Assembly: GCA_031276835.1 (NCBI GenBank)
Contig: JAISMI010000067.1
Coordinates: forward strand, 1-5,077
Direction of reading: 5' to 3'
Length of the DNA: 5,077 nucleotides
Origin: Holosporaceae bacterium
Lineage (GTDB): Bacteria; Pseudomonadota; Alphaproteobacteria; UBA3830
The notes beneath the pieces were generated by a model. It did not search any database. It saw only the letters and a program-made list of their open reading frames with translations, and was not told where the DNA came from. Below, in pieces: positions 1 to 4,973 of this stretch (its first letter is position 1; each line of letters starts with the position of its first letter). The position numbers and the translations under genes are program-made.

Positions 1-1
1 A

Positions 2-235
2 TTTGATAGAGTATTCGAGAGTGATTGGCCTGAAGAGAGTAGAGATGCCGCTATTCCTTTCGTAAGAGTAATGATCGCCTTTTATCAGACGTATATGCAG
101 CAAATTCCTGATGGATTACTAAAAGAAGAACTGATAAGTACAATAAAACATTTAAAAATAATTAAATCTCATTTCAAATATATTACAGATCCAGATGATG
201 TGGAACAAACTTTCAGAAAGGAACAATATTTATGA
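2..235 (+). CDS. C-terminal part of an unrecognised protein (5' end outside the window)
   Basis: An open frame runs from the window edge to a TGA at 233-235 and gives 77 residues with no start that must be the true one, so this is the tail of a longer gene. The visible part is hydrophilic and probably alpha-helical, beginning FDRVFESDWPEESRD and ending FRKEQYL. It has no membrane segment, no cysteines and no motif I recognise. Codon use is AT-rich but protein-like, with many Glu, Lys and Ile residues. The gene converges on the minus-strand gene ending at 312. The 76 nt between them hold no clear hairpin with a T-run. Function is unknown. I am fairly confident it is coding because the frame stays open and the composition is natural, but a short open frame could also be a decayed gene. 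Confidence 0.55.
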   Translation, partial: FDRVFESDWPEESRDAAIPFVRVMIAFYQTYMQQIPDGLLKEELISTIKHLKIIKSHFKYITDPDDVEQTFRKEQYL

Positions 236-311
236 AATTATTGGTTTTTATGCCGCTTAATAAAGATTAGTATTTATACAAATTTTATCTGATCTCTTTT
301 CGAACTATTTC

Positions 312-839
312 TTAATCAAAACAATTACAACAAAAAATGTCTAATATACGTCTTCCCAGGGATCGAGAAGGCGGAGGAGAGGGAGACGGTGAGCGAGGAT
401 AGCTTGTCCTTATATGAGTAAATCCATTCGGACCTCCATCACCAAAAAAGCCTATACGACTAGTATATCCTGTTAGTATACCAGTTCGAAGATCGATTTT
501 TACGACTGGTATGCGATTCTTGAGGAAGGCTGTAGCCTCATAACCAGCATTGCGTCTCTGATTTTGCTGTTGTGCTGAAGTAATAGATTTTATATTTCCC
601 ATTACTTGACGATAAGGTGCACTAGTGAAGGAATGTATTTGCACAGGTCTGTTAACTTCTTCTGCTGAACGAGATTCACCATAATGTGGAAACCTTCCAC
701 CCGCAGTATGTCTTTCAAGGTGTTGAAGATTTTCTTCTACTTGATGTGACGTTACACTTGGAGCAAAAATTGCTCTTATTTTTTGGGATAAGCTTGTATT
801 AACTTGCTGATTATTCTGTATATTACGACGAAGTGGCAT
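312..839 (-). CDS. Orphan protein with Ser/Pro-rich stretch and Cys-cluster C-terminus
   Basis: The gene encodes 175 residues. I place the start at the ATG at 837-839 (MPLRRNIQNNQQ) because GGAG lies 6 nt upstream. The frame extends four codons further to a TTG at 851, but that TTG overlaps the ribosome binding site. The protein is basic and Gln/Asn-rich at the N-terminus and has no signal peptide or membrane segment. A low-complexity stretch near residues 149-162 reads RSPSPSPPPSR. The last residues are ILDIFCCNCFD, so three cysteines sit within the final six positions beside hydrophobic residues. I recognise no domain. Such a tail resembles S-acylated tails of eukaryotic proteins or host-targeted bacterial effectors; that is inference only. 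It could equally bind metal. An upstream AT-rich stretch carries possible -10 boxes. It is converging with the partial gene on its left and diverging from transposon debris on its right. Confidence 0.65.
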   Translation of the reverse strand: MPLRRNIQNNQQVNTSLSQKIRAIFAPSVTSHQVEENLQHLERHTAGGRFPHYGESRSAEEVNRPVQIHSFTSAPYRQVMGNIKSITSAQQQNQRRNAGYEATAFLKNRIPVVKIDLRTGILTGYTSRIGFFGDGGPNGFTHIRTSYPRSPSPSPPPSRSLGRRILDIFCCNCFD

Positions 840-845
840 AATTAT

Positions 846-849
846 CTCC
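846..849 (-). promoter_or_regulatory. Shine-Dalgarno GGAG that fixes the start of the 312-839 gene
   Basis: Read on the minus strand, GGAG is followed by 6 nt and then ATG (837-839). The spacing favours this ATG over the TTG at 851, which would overlap the site. Confidence 0.65.
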
Positions 850-857
850 AATAAATT

Positions 858-863
858 ATTATA
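858..863 (-). promoter_or_regulatory. Possible -10 box for the 312-839 gene
   Basis: A perfect TATAAT occurs on the minus strand just upstream of the ribosome binding site, and a second TATAAT lies at 885-890. Neither has a good -35 at 16-18 nt; the second has only TTCCCG at 17 nt. The region is very AT-rich, so chance matches are likely. Confidence 0.3.
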
Positions 864-949
864 AAATAATACACTAGTTTAACGATTATATCCACAACTT
901 GTGTCTACGGGAACTGACAACTGAAGATGAGTAGATAGAGAAGTATTAA

Positions 950-1015
950 ATGGAAGCATGTAAGTTTTGTGGTTCGAAATGTTTGAGGAAAAAGGCAAGG
1001 CGGAAGGTAAAGTAG
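950..1015 (+). pseudogene. Zinc-ribbon transposase N-terminal remnant
   Basis: An ATG frame reads MEACKFCGSKCLRKK and stops after 21 codons at TAG (1013-1015). The Cys-X2-Cys-Gly-Ser pattern followed by CLRK closely matches the start of the minus-strand fragment at 1375-1527 (CKFCGSECLRK). Both look like the zinc ribbon at the N-terminus of an IS1- or ISXO2-type transposase. Similarity ends near position 991, where the DNA passes into an unrelated Rpn-like sequence in another frame. The downstream two-thirds of the ribbon and the helix-turn-helix are absent, so this is a broken scrap and not a functional gene. Confidence 0.5.
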
Positions 1016-1074
1016 AAACCGCGCTTGCAATGCTTGCGGATAACATGCAGCTAGAAACAATCGAGAAGAGATAA
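979..1074 (+). pseudogene. C-terminal scrap of an Rpn / PD-(D/E)XK transposase-like protein
   Basis: This frame reads MFEEKGKAEGKVET and then ALAMLADNMQLETIEKR before a TAA (1072-1074). The run of KGKAEG-type repeats followed by a short helix of the form A-x-x-ML-A-x-x-M-x-x-E-x-I-x-K is the characteristic tail of Rpn family (recombination-promoting nuclease, PDDEXK_2-type) proteins. That recognition rests on family knowledge. The nuclease domain is missing: an in-frame TAA lies at 961-963. The family usually continues with a short TGLS-like segment after the IEK, so the 3' end is also cut. The first bases overlap the zinc-ribbon remnant in another frame, and the end abuts the DDE transposase fragment. 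It has no obvious function. Confidence 0.5.
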
Positions 1075-1360
1075 TGCCGATAATTTATGGAAAAATTTTC
1101 AGTGGATCAACCATTCATACGGACGGCTTGGGAGCGTACGACGGCTTGATTCTGAGCGGCTACGACCATTATCTTATATTTCATAGCAAAATGAGTTTGC
1201 GAGAGATAAGAGCCATGTCAATGGCATTGAGGCATTTTGGAGCTTCGCCAAGAGGCGAAAGGACGAATCAATGATTTTTTACTTGAAAGAATGCGAGTTT
1301 CGGTATAACAATAAAGATGAGGATCTAGTTAGAATATTGACTAAAATGGTCAATAGATAA
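1074..1360 (+). pseudogene. C-terminal half of an ISXO2/IS1595-like DDE transposase, frameshifted
   Basis: The first frame, from 1074, reads MPIIYGKIFSGSTIHTDG and continues to IFHSK at 1190. The conserved Asp of the DDE triad is the D in HTDG. The homologous reading then shifts by one base and continues as NEFARDKSHVNGIEAFW, which carries the catalytic Glu, then SFAKRR and LKECEFRYNN to a TAA at 1358-1360. The break is an A-run of four at 1188-1191; one more A would restore HSKNEF. The part between AKRR and FYLKECEF appears about ten residues shorter than in relatives I remember, suggesting a second deletion. The zinc ribbon, helix-turn-helix and first Asp are missing from this piece. It is a dead remnant of an insertion sequence. 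The family call is fairly sure, the exact subgroup less so. Confidence 0.8.
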
Positions 1361-1374
1361 AAAAAGATGCTAGT

Positions 1375-1527
1375 CTAGAGTCTTGTTTTTTCCTCTTCTC
1401 CATATTTTTTCCTGTTATTTCTTCCAATTTGTACTCGGTTGCAGGACTTGCATCTGTATCTCAGGGTACCGCTTCTTAGACCTTCTTTCCTCAGACACTC
1501 AGATCCACAAAATTTACACTCTCCCAT
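1375..1527 (-). pseudogene. Truncated zinc-ribbon transposase N-terminus (50 aa)
   Basis: The frame encodes 50 residues beginning MGECKFCGSECLRKEG, followed by a second cysteine pair in RYRCKSCNR and then NNRKKYGEEEK, ending TRL-stop. Cys pairs at residues 4/7 and 26/29 form a classic zinc ribbon, with an extra Cys11, as in N-termini of IS1- and ISXO2-type transposases. In such proteins the GEEEK region leads into a helix-turn-helix; here the reading ends three residues later, so the catalytic part is lost. GGAGG lies 5 nt before the ATG, so the fragment could still be translated. It converges on the DDE fragment ending at 1360, only 14 nt away. Most likely it is the 5' end of a decayed second copy in the opposite orientation. 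A retained small zinc-ribbon protein is possible but unsupported. Confidence 0.6.
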
Positions 1528-1532
1528 CAGTC

Positions 1533-1537
1533 CCTCC
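1533..1537 (-). promoter_or_regulatory. Shine-Dalgarno GGAGG of the truncated transposase
   Basis: The minus strand reads GGGGAGGGACTGATG. GGAGG sits 5 nt before the ATG at 1525-1527, a strong site preserved on a broken gene. Confidence 0.5.
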
Positions 1538-1609
1538 CCAAAATTAACTATAAAATATTTCTGGCATATCTTTGGTTCTCACCCTAATATTACCGCACAG
1601 CCCAAAAAG

Positions 1610-1628
1610 GCGGGACAGGAGCGGGACA
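1610..1628. repeat. 8-bp direct repeat near a possible IS end
   Basis: GCGGGACA occurs at 1610-1617 and again at 1621-1628, separated by three bases. It lies about 80-100 nt upstream of the truncated minus-strand transposase start and could be part of a transposase binding site in the terminal repeat. No partner end was found in the window. Confidence 0.4.
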
Positions 1629-1690
1629 CAATCCCAATTCTTCTCTTTTAGATGGTCTTTCTTATATTAATTATTTGTTGATATTTCAAG

Positions 1691-1766
1691 TGGTGCCGGA
1701 CATCGGAATCGAACCAACGACCTACTGATTACAAATCAGTTGCTCTACCAGCTGAGCTAGTCCGGC
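1691..1766 (-). tRNA. tRNA-Thr (anticodon UGU)
   Basis: The gene is 76 nt long with CCA encoded. The acceptor strands GCCGGAC and GTCCGGC pair fully, with discriminator A. The anticodon stem ACTGA/TCAGT encloses the loop TTTGTAA, and the anticodon TGT lies at 1731-1733 on the minus strand. The D-arm (GCTC...GAGC) and the T-loop TTCGAAT are standard. It decodes ACN threonine codons, chiefly ACA. It lies 153 nt downstream of the DUF2232 gene on the same strand and may be transcribed from its own promoter in that gap or by read-through from the rpsF operon. Confidence 0.97.
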
Positions 1767-1850
1767 ATTTGAGAAAACATATCAGAAAAAATCGGAATCG
1801 GAAAGTATCCGGCTCCTCTTAAATTGTATCTGCCAACTCGAGGAGGCTAT

Positions 1851-1878
1851 ATCATAGTCAACTAGCAATTAAATGCAA
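1851..1878 (-). promoter_or_regulatory. Possible promoter of tRNA-Thr
   Basis: On the minus strand, TTGCAT (1873-1878) and TATGAT (1851-1856) are separated by 16 nt. The -10 matches the consensus at five of six positions and the -35 at only three. The start would fall about 78 nt before the tRNA. A 6-bp inverted repeat, CTCCTC/GAGGAG (1813-1818 and 1840-1845), lies in the leader. It has no adjoining T-run, so I do not call it a terminator. Confidence 0.35.
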
Positions 1879-1919
1879 CTCCGTCGGTACAAAATTCGAG
1901 GGCGGAACAATCGGATTTT

Positions 1920-2828
1920 CTAAGAGCCAGAGCGCTTGAGCGGGTAAAAGCTATCGACTATTCCGAGAATGATCAATAAAGTTATCGTCGGTAATGCTAA
2001 CATGAGAAGAACAATGAAAAATGCAATCATCACACGATTGCCGGAATAGCCGTCGGAAAATCGTCGAATCACCTGAAATCCAACGCACATTGGCGCAAAT
2101 AATCCGACGATGAACAATCCGGAAAATAAAAACGACAGAGGAGGAAATAAATTGGCCAACGTCAGGGATACCAGCGGAAAAATCGCAATAAAACTGTGCG
2201 TTCTCAAATCCTTAAAACTAAAGCTAGGACGGATATTTTTTCTCATTTTTGTTAAAATTAGACGGGCTAAATTAAAATTCAAAACGCCGATGAACATTTT
2301 GGTCAGAACGCTGATCCCAAGGGAGTATTTTATTGAAGAGGCAAGATACTGCCGCGCCAAAAGCGCATTTGGATCGTTAGGCTTGAATATAACTTTCACA
2401 GCCTCCTGAGAGGCCTTTAGTAGAACGTCCTCCGAATAAAAAAACAACGACAGAAATACGACCGAAAAAAACGACAGCAGAACGAAATTTTGCAATAGAA
2501 ACGATTCCGGATACCACCAGGTTTTTTGTCCTTTTACAATATTTTTGATGGATAGACCTCCGAACAACGCCGCCGGAGCTATGAAATTCAAAAATATGTC
2601 GCAGGACGCTTCCAACGAAGCCGTCAAAAATAAAATAACCGAGGCCAGGGACGTCGCCGCGACGCCGCAATTGCTTCCATAGGCTAAAAAGGAGATAAAT
2701 ATCGGAAGTCCGGAAAAAAATAATGTAAACTTAAACGGAAGAAACAGACTGACGAGAATCAGCAGGATACTGCATCCCCCAAGAGACGCGCCGCATTTTA
2801 GATCATTTTCTGAATTAATCGGCGACAT
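1920..2828 (-). CDS. DUF2232-type integral membrane protein
   Basis: The protein has 302 residues and is strongly hydrophobic, with about eight probable membrane segments: roughly residues 14-34, 36-51, 55-71, 76-93, 111-132, 168-190, two in 213-250, and one at 269-292. The early hydrophobic hairpins, a WWYPES-like loop near residue 105 and the end [10 protein letters not shown] fit the DUF2232 (YybS-like) proteins that alphaproteobacteria encode beside rpsR. Their biochemical role is not established. The start ATG lies inside the 3' end of rpsR, overlapping it by 14 nt, and no Shine-Dalgarno precedes it; the bases before it read CTCCTCCC. Translation is therefore probably coupled to rpsR. 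Length is normal for the family. The usual next gene, rplI, is not found; tRNA-Thr follows. The family call rests on synteny plus topology rather than on catalytic motifs. Confidence 0.8.
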   Translation of the reverse strand: MSPINSENDLKCGASLGGCSILLILVSLFLPFKFTLFFSGLPIFISFLAYGSNCGVAATSLASVILFLTASLEASCDIFLNFIAPAALFGGLSIKNIVKGQKTWWYPESFLLQNFVLLSFFSVVFLSLFFYSEDVLLKASQEAVKVIFKPNDPNALLARQYLASSIKYSLGISVLTKMFIGVLNFNLARLILTKMRKNIRPSFSFKDLRTHSFIAIFPLVSLTLANLFPPLSFLFSGLFIVGLFAPMCVGFQVIRRFSDGYSGNRVMIAFFIVLLMLALPTITLLIILGIVDSFYPLKRSGS

Positions 2829-3078
2829 AAGGGAGGAGCGCCAAATATCTGGCCCTCTTAATTGCTAAAGCAAGGGCCCTTTGTTTTCTCGCAGAAACCA
2901 TCGAAATTCTACAGGGCATAATCTTTCCCCTTTCCGATGTAAACTTCTGCAAAGTACGGGGTTCCTTATGATCAAGTTTCAATGCGCCACTCTCGAAAGG
3001 ACAAGTTTTTTTCTTAAAATTTGCTCTTTTCCAGGAAGTTCTATCTTTACTTTTTTGATCTTTTTTTTCGTTTCTCAT
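2815..3078 (-). CDS. rpsR: 30S ribosomal protein S18
   Basis: The protein has 87 residues. S18 binds next to S6 on the platform of the 30S subunit. The family signature is clear: a basic N-terminus, then KKTCPFESG (about 23-31), a [12 protein letters not shown] segment, [11 protein letters not shown] (about 48-58), and the very conserved end with [21 protein letters not shown]. Length is within the usual range, with a slightly long Lys-rich N-terminal tail. The start ATG at 3076-3078 has AGGAG 7 nt upstream, inside the last codons of rpsF. Only 4 nt separate the two genes, so S6 and S18 are made together. The 3' end overlaps the DUF2232 gene. Confidence 0.97.
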   Translation of the reverse strand: MRNEKKDQKSKDRTSWKRANFKKKTCPFESGALKLDHKEPRTLQKFTSERGKIMPCRISMVSARKQRALALAIKRARYLALLPYVAD

Positions 3079-3082
3079 TGAA

Positions 3083-3520
3083 TTACTCCTGAACGTCGTT
3101 TGACGTTTTTTCTGCAGTTTCCTCTTCTGCCGCTATGGTTTTATTGGCGGCGGCGCGATATCCAGAGTCTTTCGCTCCAAAAAATTCATCATTGACGGTT
3201 TTTATCTGGGAGATTAAATTTTCCCTATCATCGAATCTATCCACTTTTACGATCAGTCGGCGGATGATATCCTCGTTGATTCTCATAAGACGTCCCAACT
3301 CGGCCACCAGCGGACCATCGGCTTTCATATGGATCACGTAGTAGTGTCCTTTCTGATTTTTTTTGATGGGATAGGCCAAATTTCTGAAGCCGCAGTATTC
3401 GCTGCGAACTACGTTTCCTCCGTTCTGGGTAACAAAAAGACATAAACTTACTCCCAGCGCTTCCATTTGCTGCTGGGACAGGTCCTGACGACCTACGAAA
3501 ATATTCTCATAAAGACTCAT
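3083..3520 (-). CDS. rpsF: 30S ribosomal protein S6
   Basis: The protein has 145 residues. S6 forms a heterodimer with S18 on the 30S platform. The N-terminus [18 protein letters not shown] is typical of alphaproteobacterial S6. The family core follows in order: [21 protein letters not shown] (about residues 34-54), [11 protein letters not shown] (about 57-67) and the [16 protein letters not shown] helix. The C-terminal 30 or so residues (from about 116) are an Ala/Glu/Lys-rich extension ending DVQE, as in many alphaproteobacteria, and are probably disordered. It is the first gene of an rpsF-rpsR-DUF2232 operon. The start codon has only a weak ribosome binding site (TTTGGT then AGAAC before ATG), although a good promoter and a leader hairpin lie upstream. 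That would suit translational control, but this is inference. Confidence 0.97.
   Translation of the reverse strand: MSLYENIFVGRQDLSQQQMEALGVSLCLFVTQNGGNVVRSEYCGFRNLAYPIKKNQKGHYYVIHMKADGPLVAELGRLMRINEDIIRRLIVKVDRFDDRENLISQIKTVNDEFFGAKDSGYRAAANKTIAAEEETAEKTSNDVQE
3086..3090 (-). promoter_or_regulatory. Shine-Dalgarno of rpsR within the 3' end of rpsF
   Basis: AGGAG is formed by the final CAG-GAG codons of rpsF and lies 7 nt before the rpsR ATG. Ribosomes finishing rpsF therefore sit over the rpsR start. Confidence 0.85.
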
Positions 3521-3545
3521 GTTCTACCAAACGCCCAATGATTAG

Positions 3546-3564
3546 GGAAGATACCTTACCTTCC
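3546..3564 (-). promoter_or_regulatory. Hairpin in the rpsF leader, possible autoregulatory element
   Basis: In the predicted leader RNA, GGAAG and CTTCC form a 5-bp stem with a 9-nt loop, 26 nt before the rpsF start. In several bacteria the S6:S18 complex binds an rpsF leader structure that mimics its 16S rRNA site. The conserved bases of that motif cannot be confirmed here, so only position and pairing support the call. Confidence 0.3.
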
Positions 3565-3575
3565 GCGACTGCTAT

Positions 3576-3604
3576 TTTATACATCTTTTGTGAAAACATC
3601 GCAA
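3576..3604 (-). promoter_or_regulatory. Sigma70-type promoter of the rpsF operon
   Basis: The minus strand has TTGCGA (3599-3604), exactly 17 nt, then TATAAA (3576-3581). The -10 matches five of six consensus bases and the -35 four of six. Transcription would begin near 3569, giving a leader of about 49 nt. Confidence 0.6.
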
Positions 3605-4006
3605 CTGTCTTTTATGGGATTTCTTTCGGAAGCGAGTATTTTTTAAGGATTTTGCCAGAAGAACGCGGCCTATTTCCTGCACATGAGGATTTGAACGATA
3701 AATTTAATTCCTTAACTCGCCGCCGTTTATGCATAAATTCGGCCGTATGGTCCATAGAATTGAATGTCTCGATAGATAGACGCGAACGCGCGCGCGTCCA
3801 AGAAACTTTTAGATGGCGCCGGAACCTCTAAAAAGGATTGTAAAAAAAGGAAATGAAACAGATTTCTTAAAGAAATATTCCAATCGACCATATATGAAAG
3901 CGTAGAATTACGGAAATTTCTGTAGCGGCAGAAGCGAATCGTCTAAAAACGCGATGAGAAAAAGCGATTGGCAGAAGGACTCGTCTTACGTTGCCTAGGA
4001 GCGTTT
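3605..4006. other. Gap of about 400 nt without a convincing gene
   Basis: I find no tRNA, no known RNA and no convincing coding frame. A plus-strand frame (3538-3831) and a minus-strand frame of about 54 codons from an ATG near 3892 (starting MVDWNISLRN) are open, but neither has a ribosome binding site or a recognisable sequence. Small structures are present. One is a GC-rich inverted repeat GACGCG/CGCGTC with an 8-nt loop (3779-3798), which includes ten alternating C and G bases at 3787-3796. The other is a 15-nt palindrome, ATTTCTTAAAGAAAT, at 3862-3876. The latter could weakly help to end the transcript of the gene at 4007-4810, but it has no real T-run. Confidence 0.5.
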
Positions 4007-4810
4007 TCATCGAGACGTTTCCGCGTCTACGACTTCATAGGAGAAGTCTGTCAAGGGCAAACCGGCCGTCAAAAGTTGTTCCGGATCAATTTGATTCAAT
4101 CTTTTTCCCAATTGAATCTCGCGGGCTATTTTTAGAATTCGCTCTCTTTGGAATCCATCGAGCGTTTTCCCCTGTCTCCCAACTTCCATTACCAGATGAA
4201 ACAACTCCGCCTCCTCCCTTCTTATTATTTTGTAGTCATAATCGGAATCGTCGTCCATCGTCGGATAAAACGTCATTTCACGTCTTTTTTCATAATCGGG
4301 ATCGCAGGATGTAAGTTCTTTCTTCATTTTTGTCATTTCCAATTGCCTTATTCTTTTTATTTCTCTCGGATCGGAAGCGCGACGAAGTTTGAAATAGAAT
4401 TCCCCCATTGGTTTTATTCGCTCCAGCAATTGATCTACGTCGGATATCTCCTTTTGACAATCGAAACTTATTCCGGCAATTCCGCCGAACTTGGATAGTT
4501 CTTTACATATTTTCTTAATTTCAAAATAAAAAGTACATTCCAAATTCGGACTTTCGTTAATCCAATTGGGAGCGGTCGATAAAAATTCTCTGTACTTCGA
4601 GTAACAGCCATTGGCGGCGGCGACAAAGTCGGTTTGGAAAGGAGCTTTTTCTATAAGCTCCAGTATGCTATTGCATTCGGAGCATATTTTAATGTTGCCT
4701 GAAAATATTATTTTACTTTCTTTCGACGTCCATGGCGCTTCGCAGGCTGCGATCGATTCCAATAAAAAAAATTGCGAGAATAATAATACGAGAAAAAACA
4801 ATCGGATCAC
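4007..4810 (-). CDS. Exported Cys-rich protein of unknown function
   Basis: The gene encodes 267 residues. The start is GTG at 4808-4810, supported by GGAG 7 nt upstream; the nearby upstream ATG opens a frame that stops after three codons. Residues 1-22 form a clear signal peptide (MIR, then a Leu/Phe core, then ESIAA) followed by Cys23. IAA-C also fits a lipobox, so the protein could be a lipoprotein or be cleaved by signal peptidase I. The mature part has cysteines at 23, 43, 46, 69, 92, 102, 118 and 169. They include a CSEC pair and are concentrated before residue 120, which suggests a disulfide-bonded periplasmic or secreted domain. The C-terminal half is helical and charged, with an acidic patch MDDDSDYDYK near 185-194 and no cysteines after 169. 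I recognise no family. It is separated from rpsF by about 490 nt and probably transcribed alone. Confidence 0.75.
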   Translation of the reverse strand: MIRLFFLVLLFSQFFLLESIAACEAPWTSKESKIIFSGNIKICSECNSILELIEKAPFQTDFVAAANGCYSKYREFLSTAPNWINESPNLECTFYFEIKKICKELSKFGGIAGISFDCQKEISDVDQLLERIKPMGEFYFKLRRASDPREIKRIRQLEMTKMKKELTSCDPDYEKRREMTFYPTMDDDSDYDYKIIRREEAELFHLVMEVGRQGKTLDGFQRERILKIAREIQLGKRLNQIDPEQLLTAGLPLTDFSYEVVDAETSR

Positions 4811-4817
4811 TTTAGAT

Positions 4818-4821
4818 CTCC
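4818..4821 (-). promoter_or_regulatory. Shine-Dalgarno that decides the GTG start at 4810
   Basis: GGAG lies 7 nt before the GTG on the minus strand. The ATG at 4822-4824 gives only ATG-GAG-ATC-TAA, so it cannot be the start of the long frame. Confidence 0.65.
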
Positions 4822-4878
4822 ATGGATATATTCAACATTGTTCATTGTAACGCATCCGCAAAATAATTTCTAATTTTA

Positions 4879-4895
4879 ATTATATTGAATATAAT
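4879..4895. repeat. 17-bp AT-rich palindrome
   Basis: ATTATATT, a central G, then AATATAAT form a perfect inverted repeat. It lies about 60 nt upstream of the exported-protein gene and 30 nt from the tRNA-Glu fragment. It could be an operator or a cruciform-prone site; the base composition makes chance occurrence fairly likely. Confidence 0.45.
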
Positions 4896-4924
4896 ATCGA
4901 TCTTATTTGTTCGTCCGACGGCGT

Positions 4925-4973
4925 TGGCGTCCCCTAGGGAATTCGAATCCCTGTTATCGCCGTGAGAGGGCGA
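4925..4973 (-). pseudogene. tRNA-Glu (CUC) 3' half; possible attachment site
   Basis: On the minus strand, TCGCC-CTCTCAC-GGCGA forms a perfect 5-bp anticodon stem with a 7-nt loop and anticodon CUC (Glu). It is followed by the variable bases TAAC, the T-arm AGGGA-TTCGAAT-TCCCT, the acceptor strand AGGGGAC, discriminator G and encoded CCA. This is very close to bacterial tRNA-Glu from position 27 to the end. The 5' half is missing: no GTCCCCT-like acceptor strand occurs in the roughly 100 nt before it, and no D-stem can be built. A bare tRNA 3' end with CCA is what a tRNA-integrating phage or island leaves at the end away from the intact tRNA. An old deletion or duplication is the alternative. 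I do not think it makes a tRNA. Confidence 0.75.

Larger units (their letters stand above)
950..1635. mobile_element. Insertion-sequence graveyard
   Basis: This stretch contains only fragments of mobile-element genes: a zinc-ribbon N-terminus (+), an Rpn-like tail (+), an ISXO2-like DDE C-terminus (+) and a zinc-ribbon N-terminus (-). The + and - fragments converge at about 1361-1374. The right boundary near 1635 is a guess: on the minus strand the sequence there begins GGGATTGTGTCCCGC, which has the look of an IS end, but I found no matching inverted copy at the other side. No intact transposase or target-site duplication is visible. The neighbouring tRNA-Thr at 1691 is untouched. Confidence 0.55.

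Noticed and set aside
885..896. DnaA-box-like TATCCACA
   Set aside because: A single imperfect site with no cluster and no replication gene nearby does not make an origin.
893..903. 11-nt palindrome CACAACTTGTG
   Set aside because: It is short and isolated, and no regulator or second copy is apparent.
2110..2409. Plus-strand open frame inside the DUF2232 gene
   Set aside because: It is antisense to a well-supported gene and has no start signals. The same holds for the plus-strand frames inside rpsF, rpsR and the exported-protein gene.
3538..3831. 97-codon open frame on the plus strand upstream of rpsF
   Set aside because: It overlaps the rpsF promoter and leader, has no ribosome binding site, and its sequence matches nothing I recognise.
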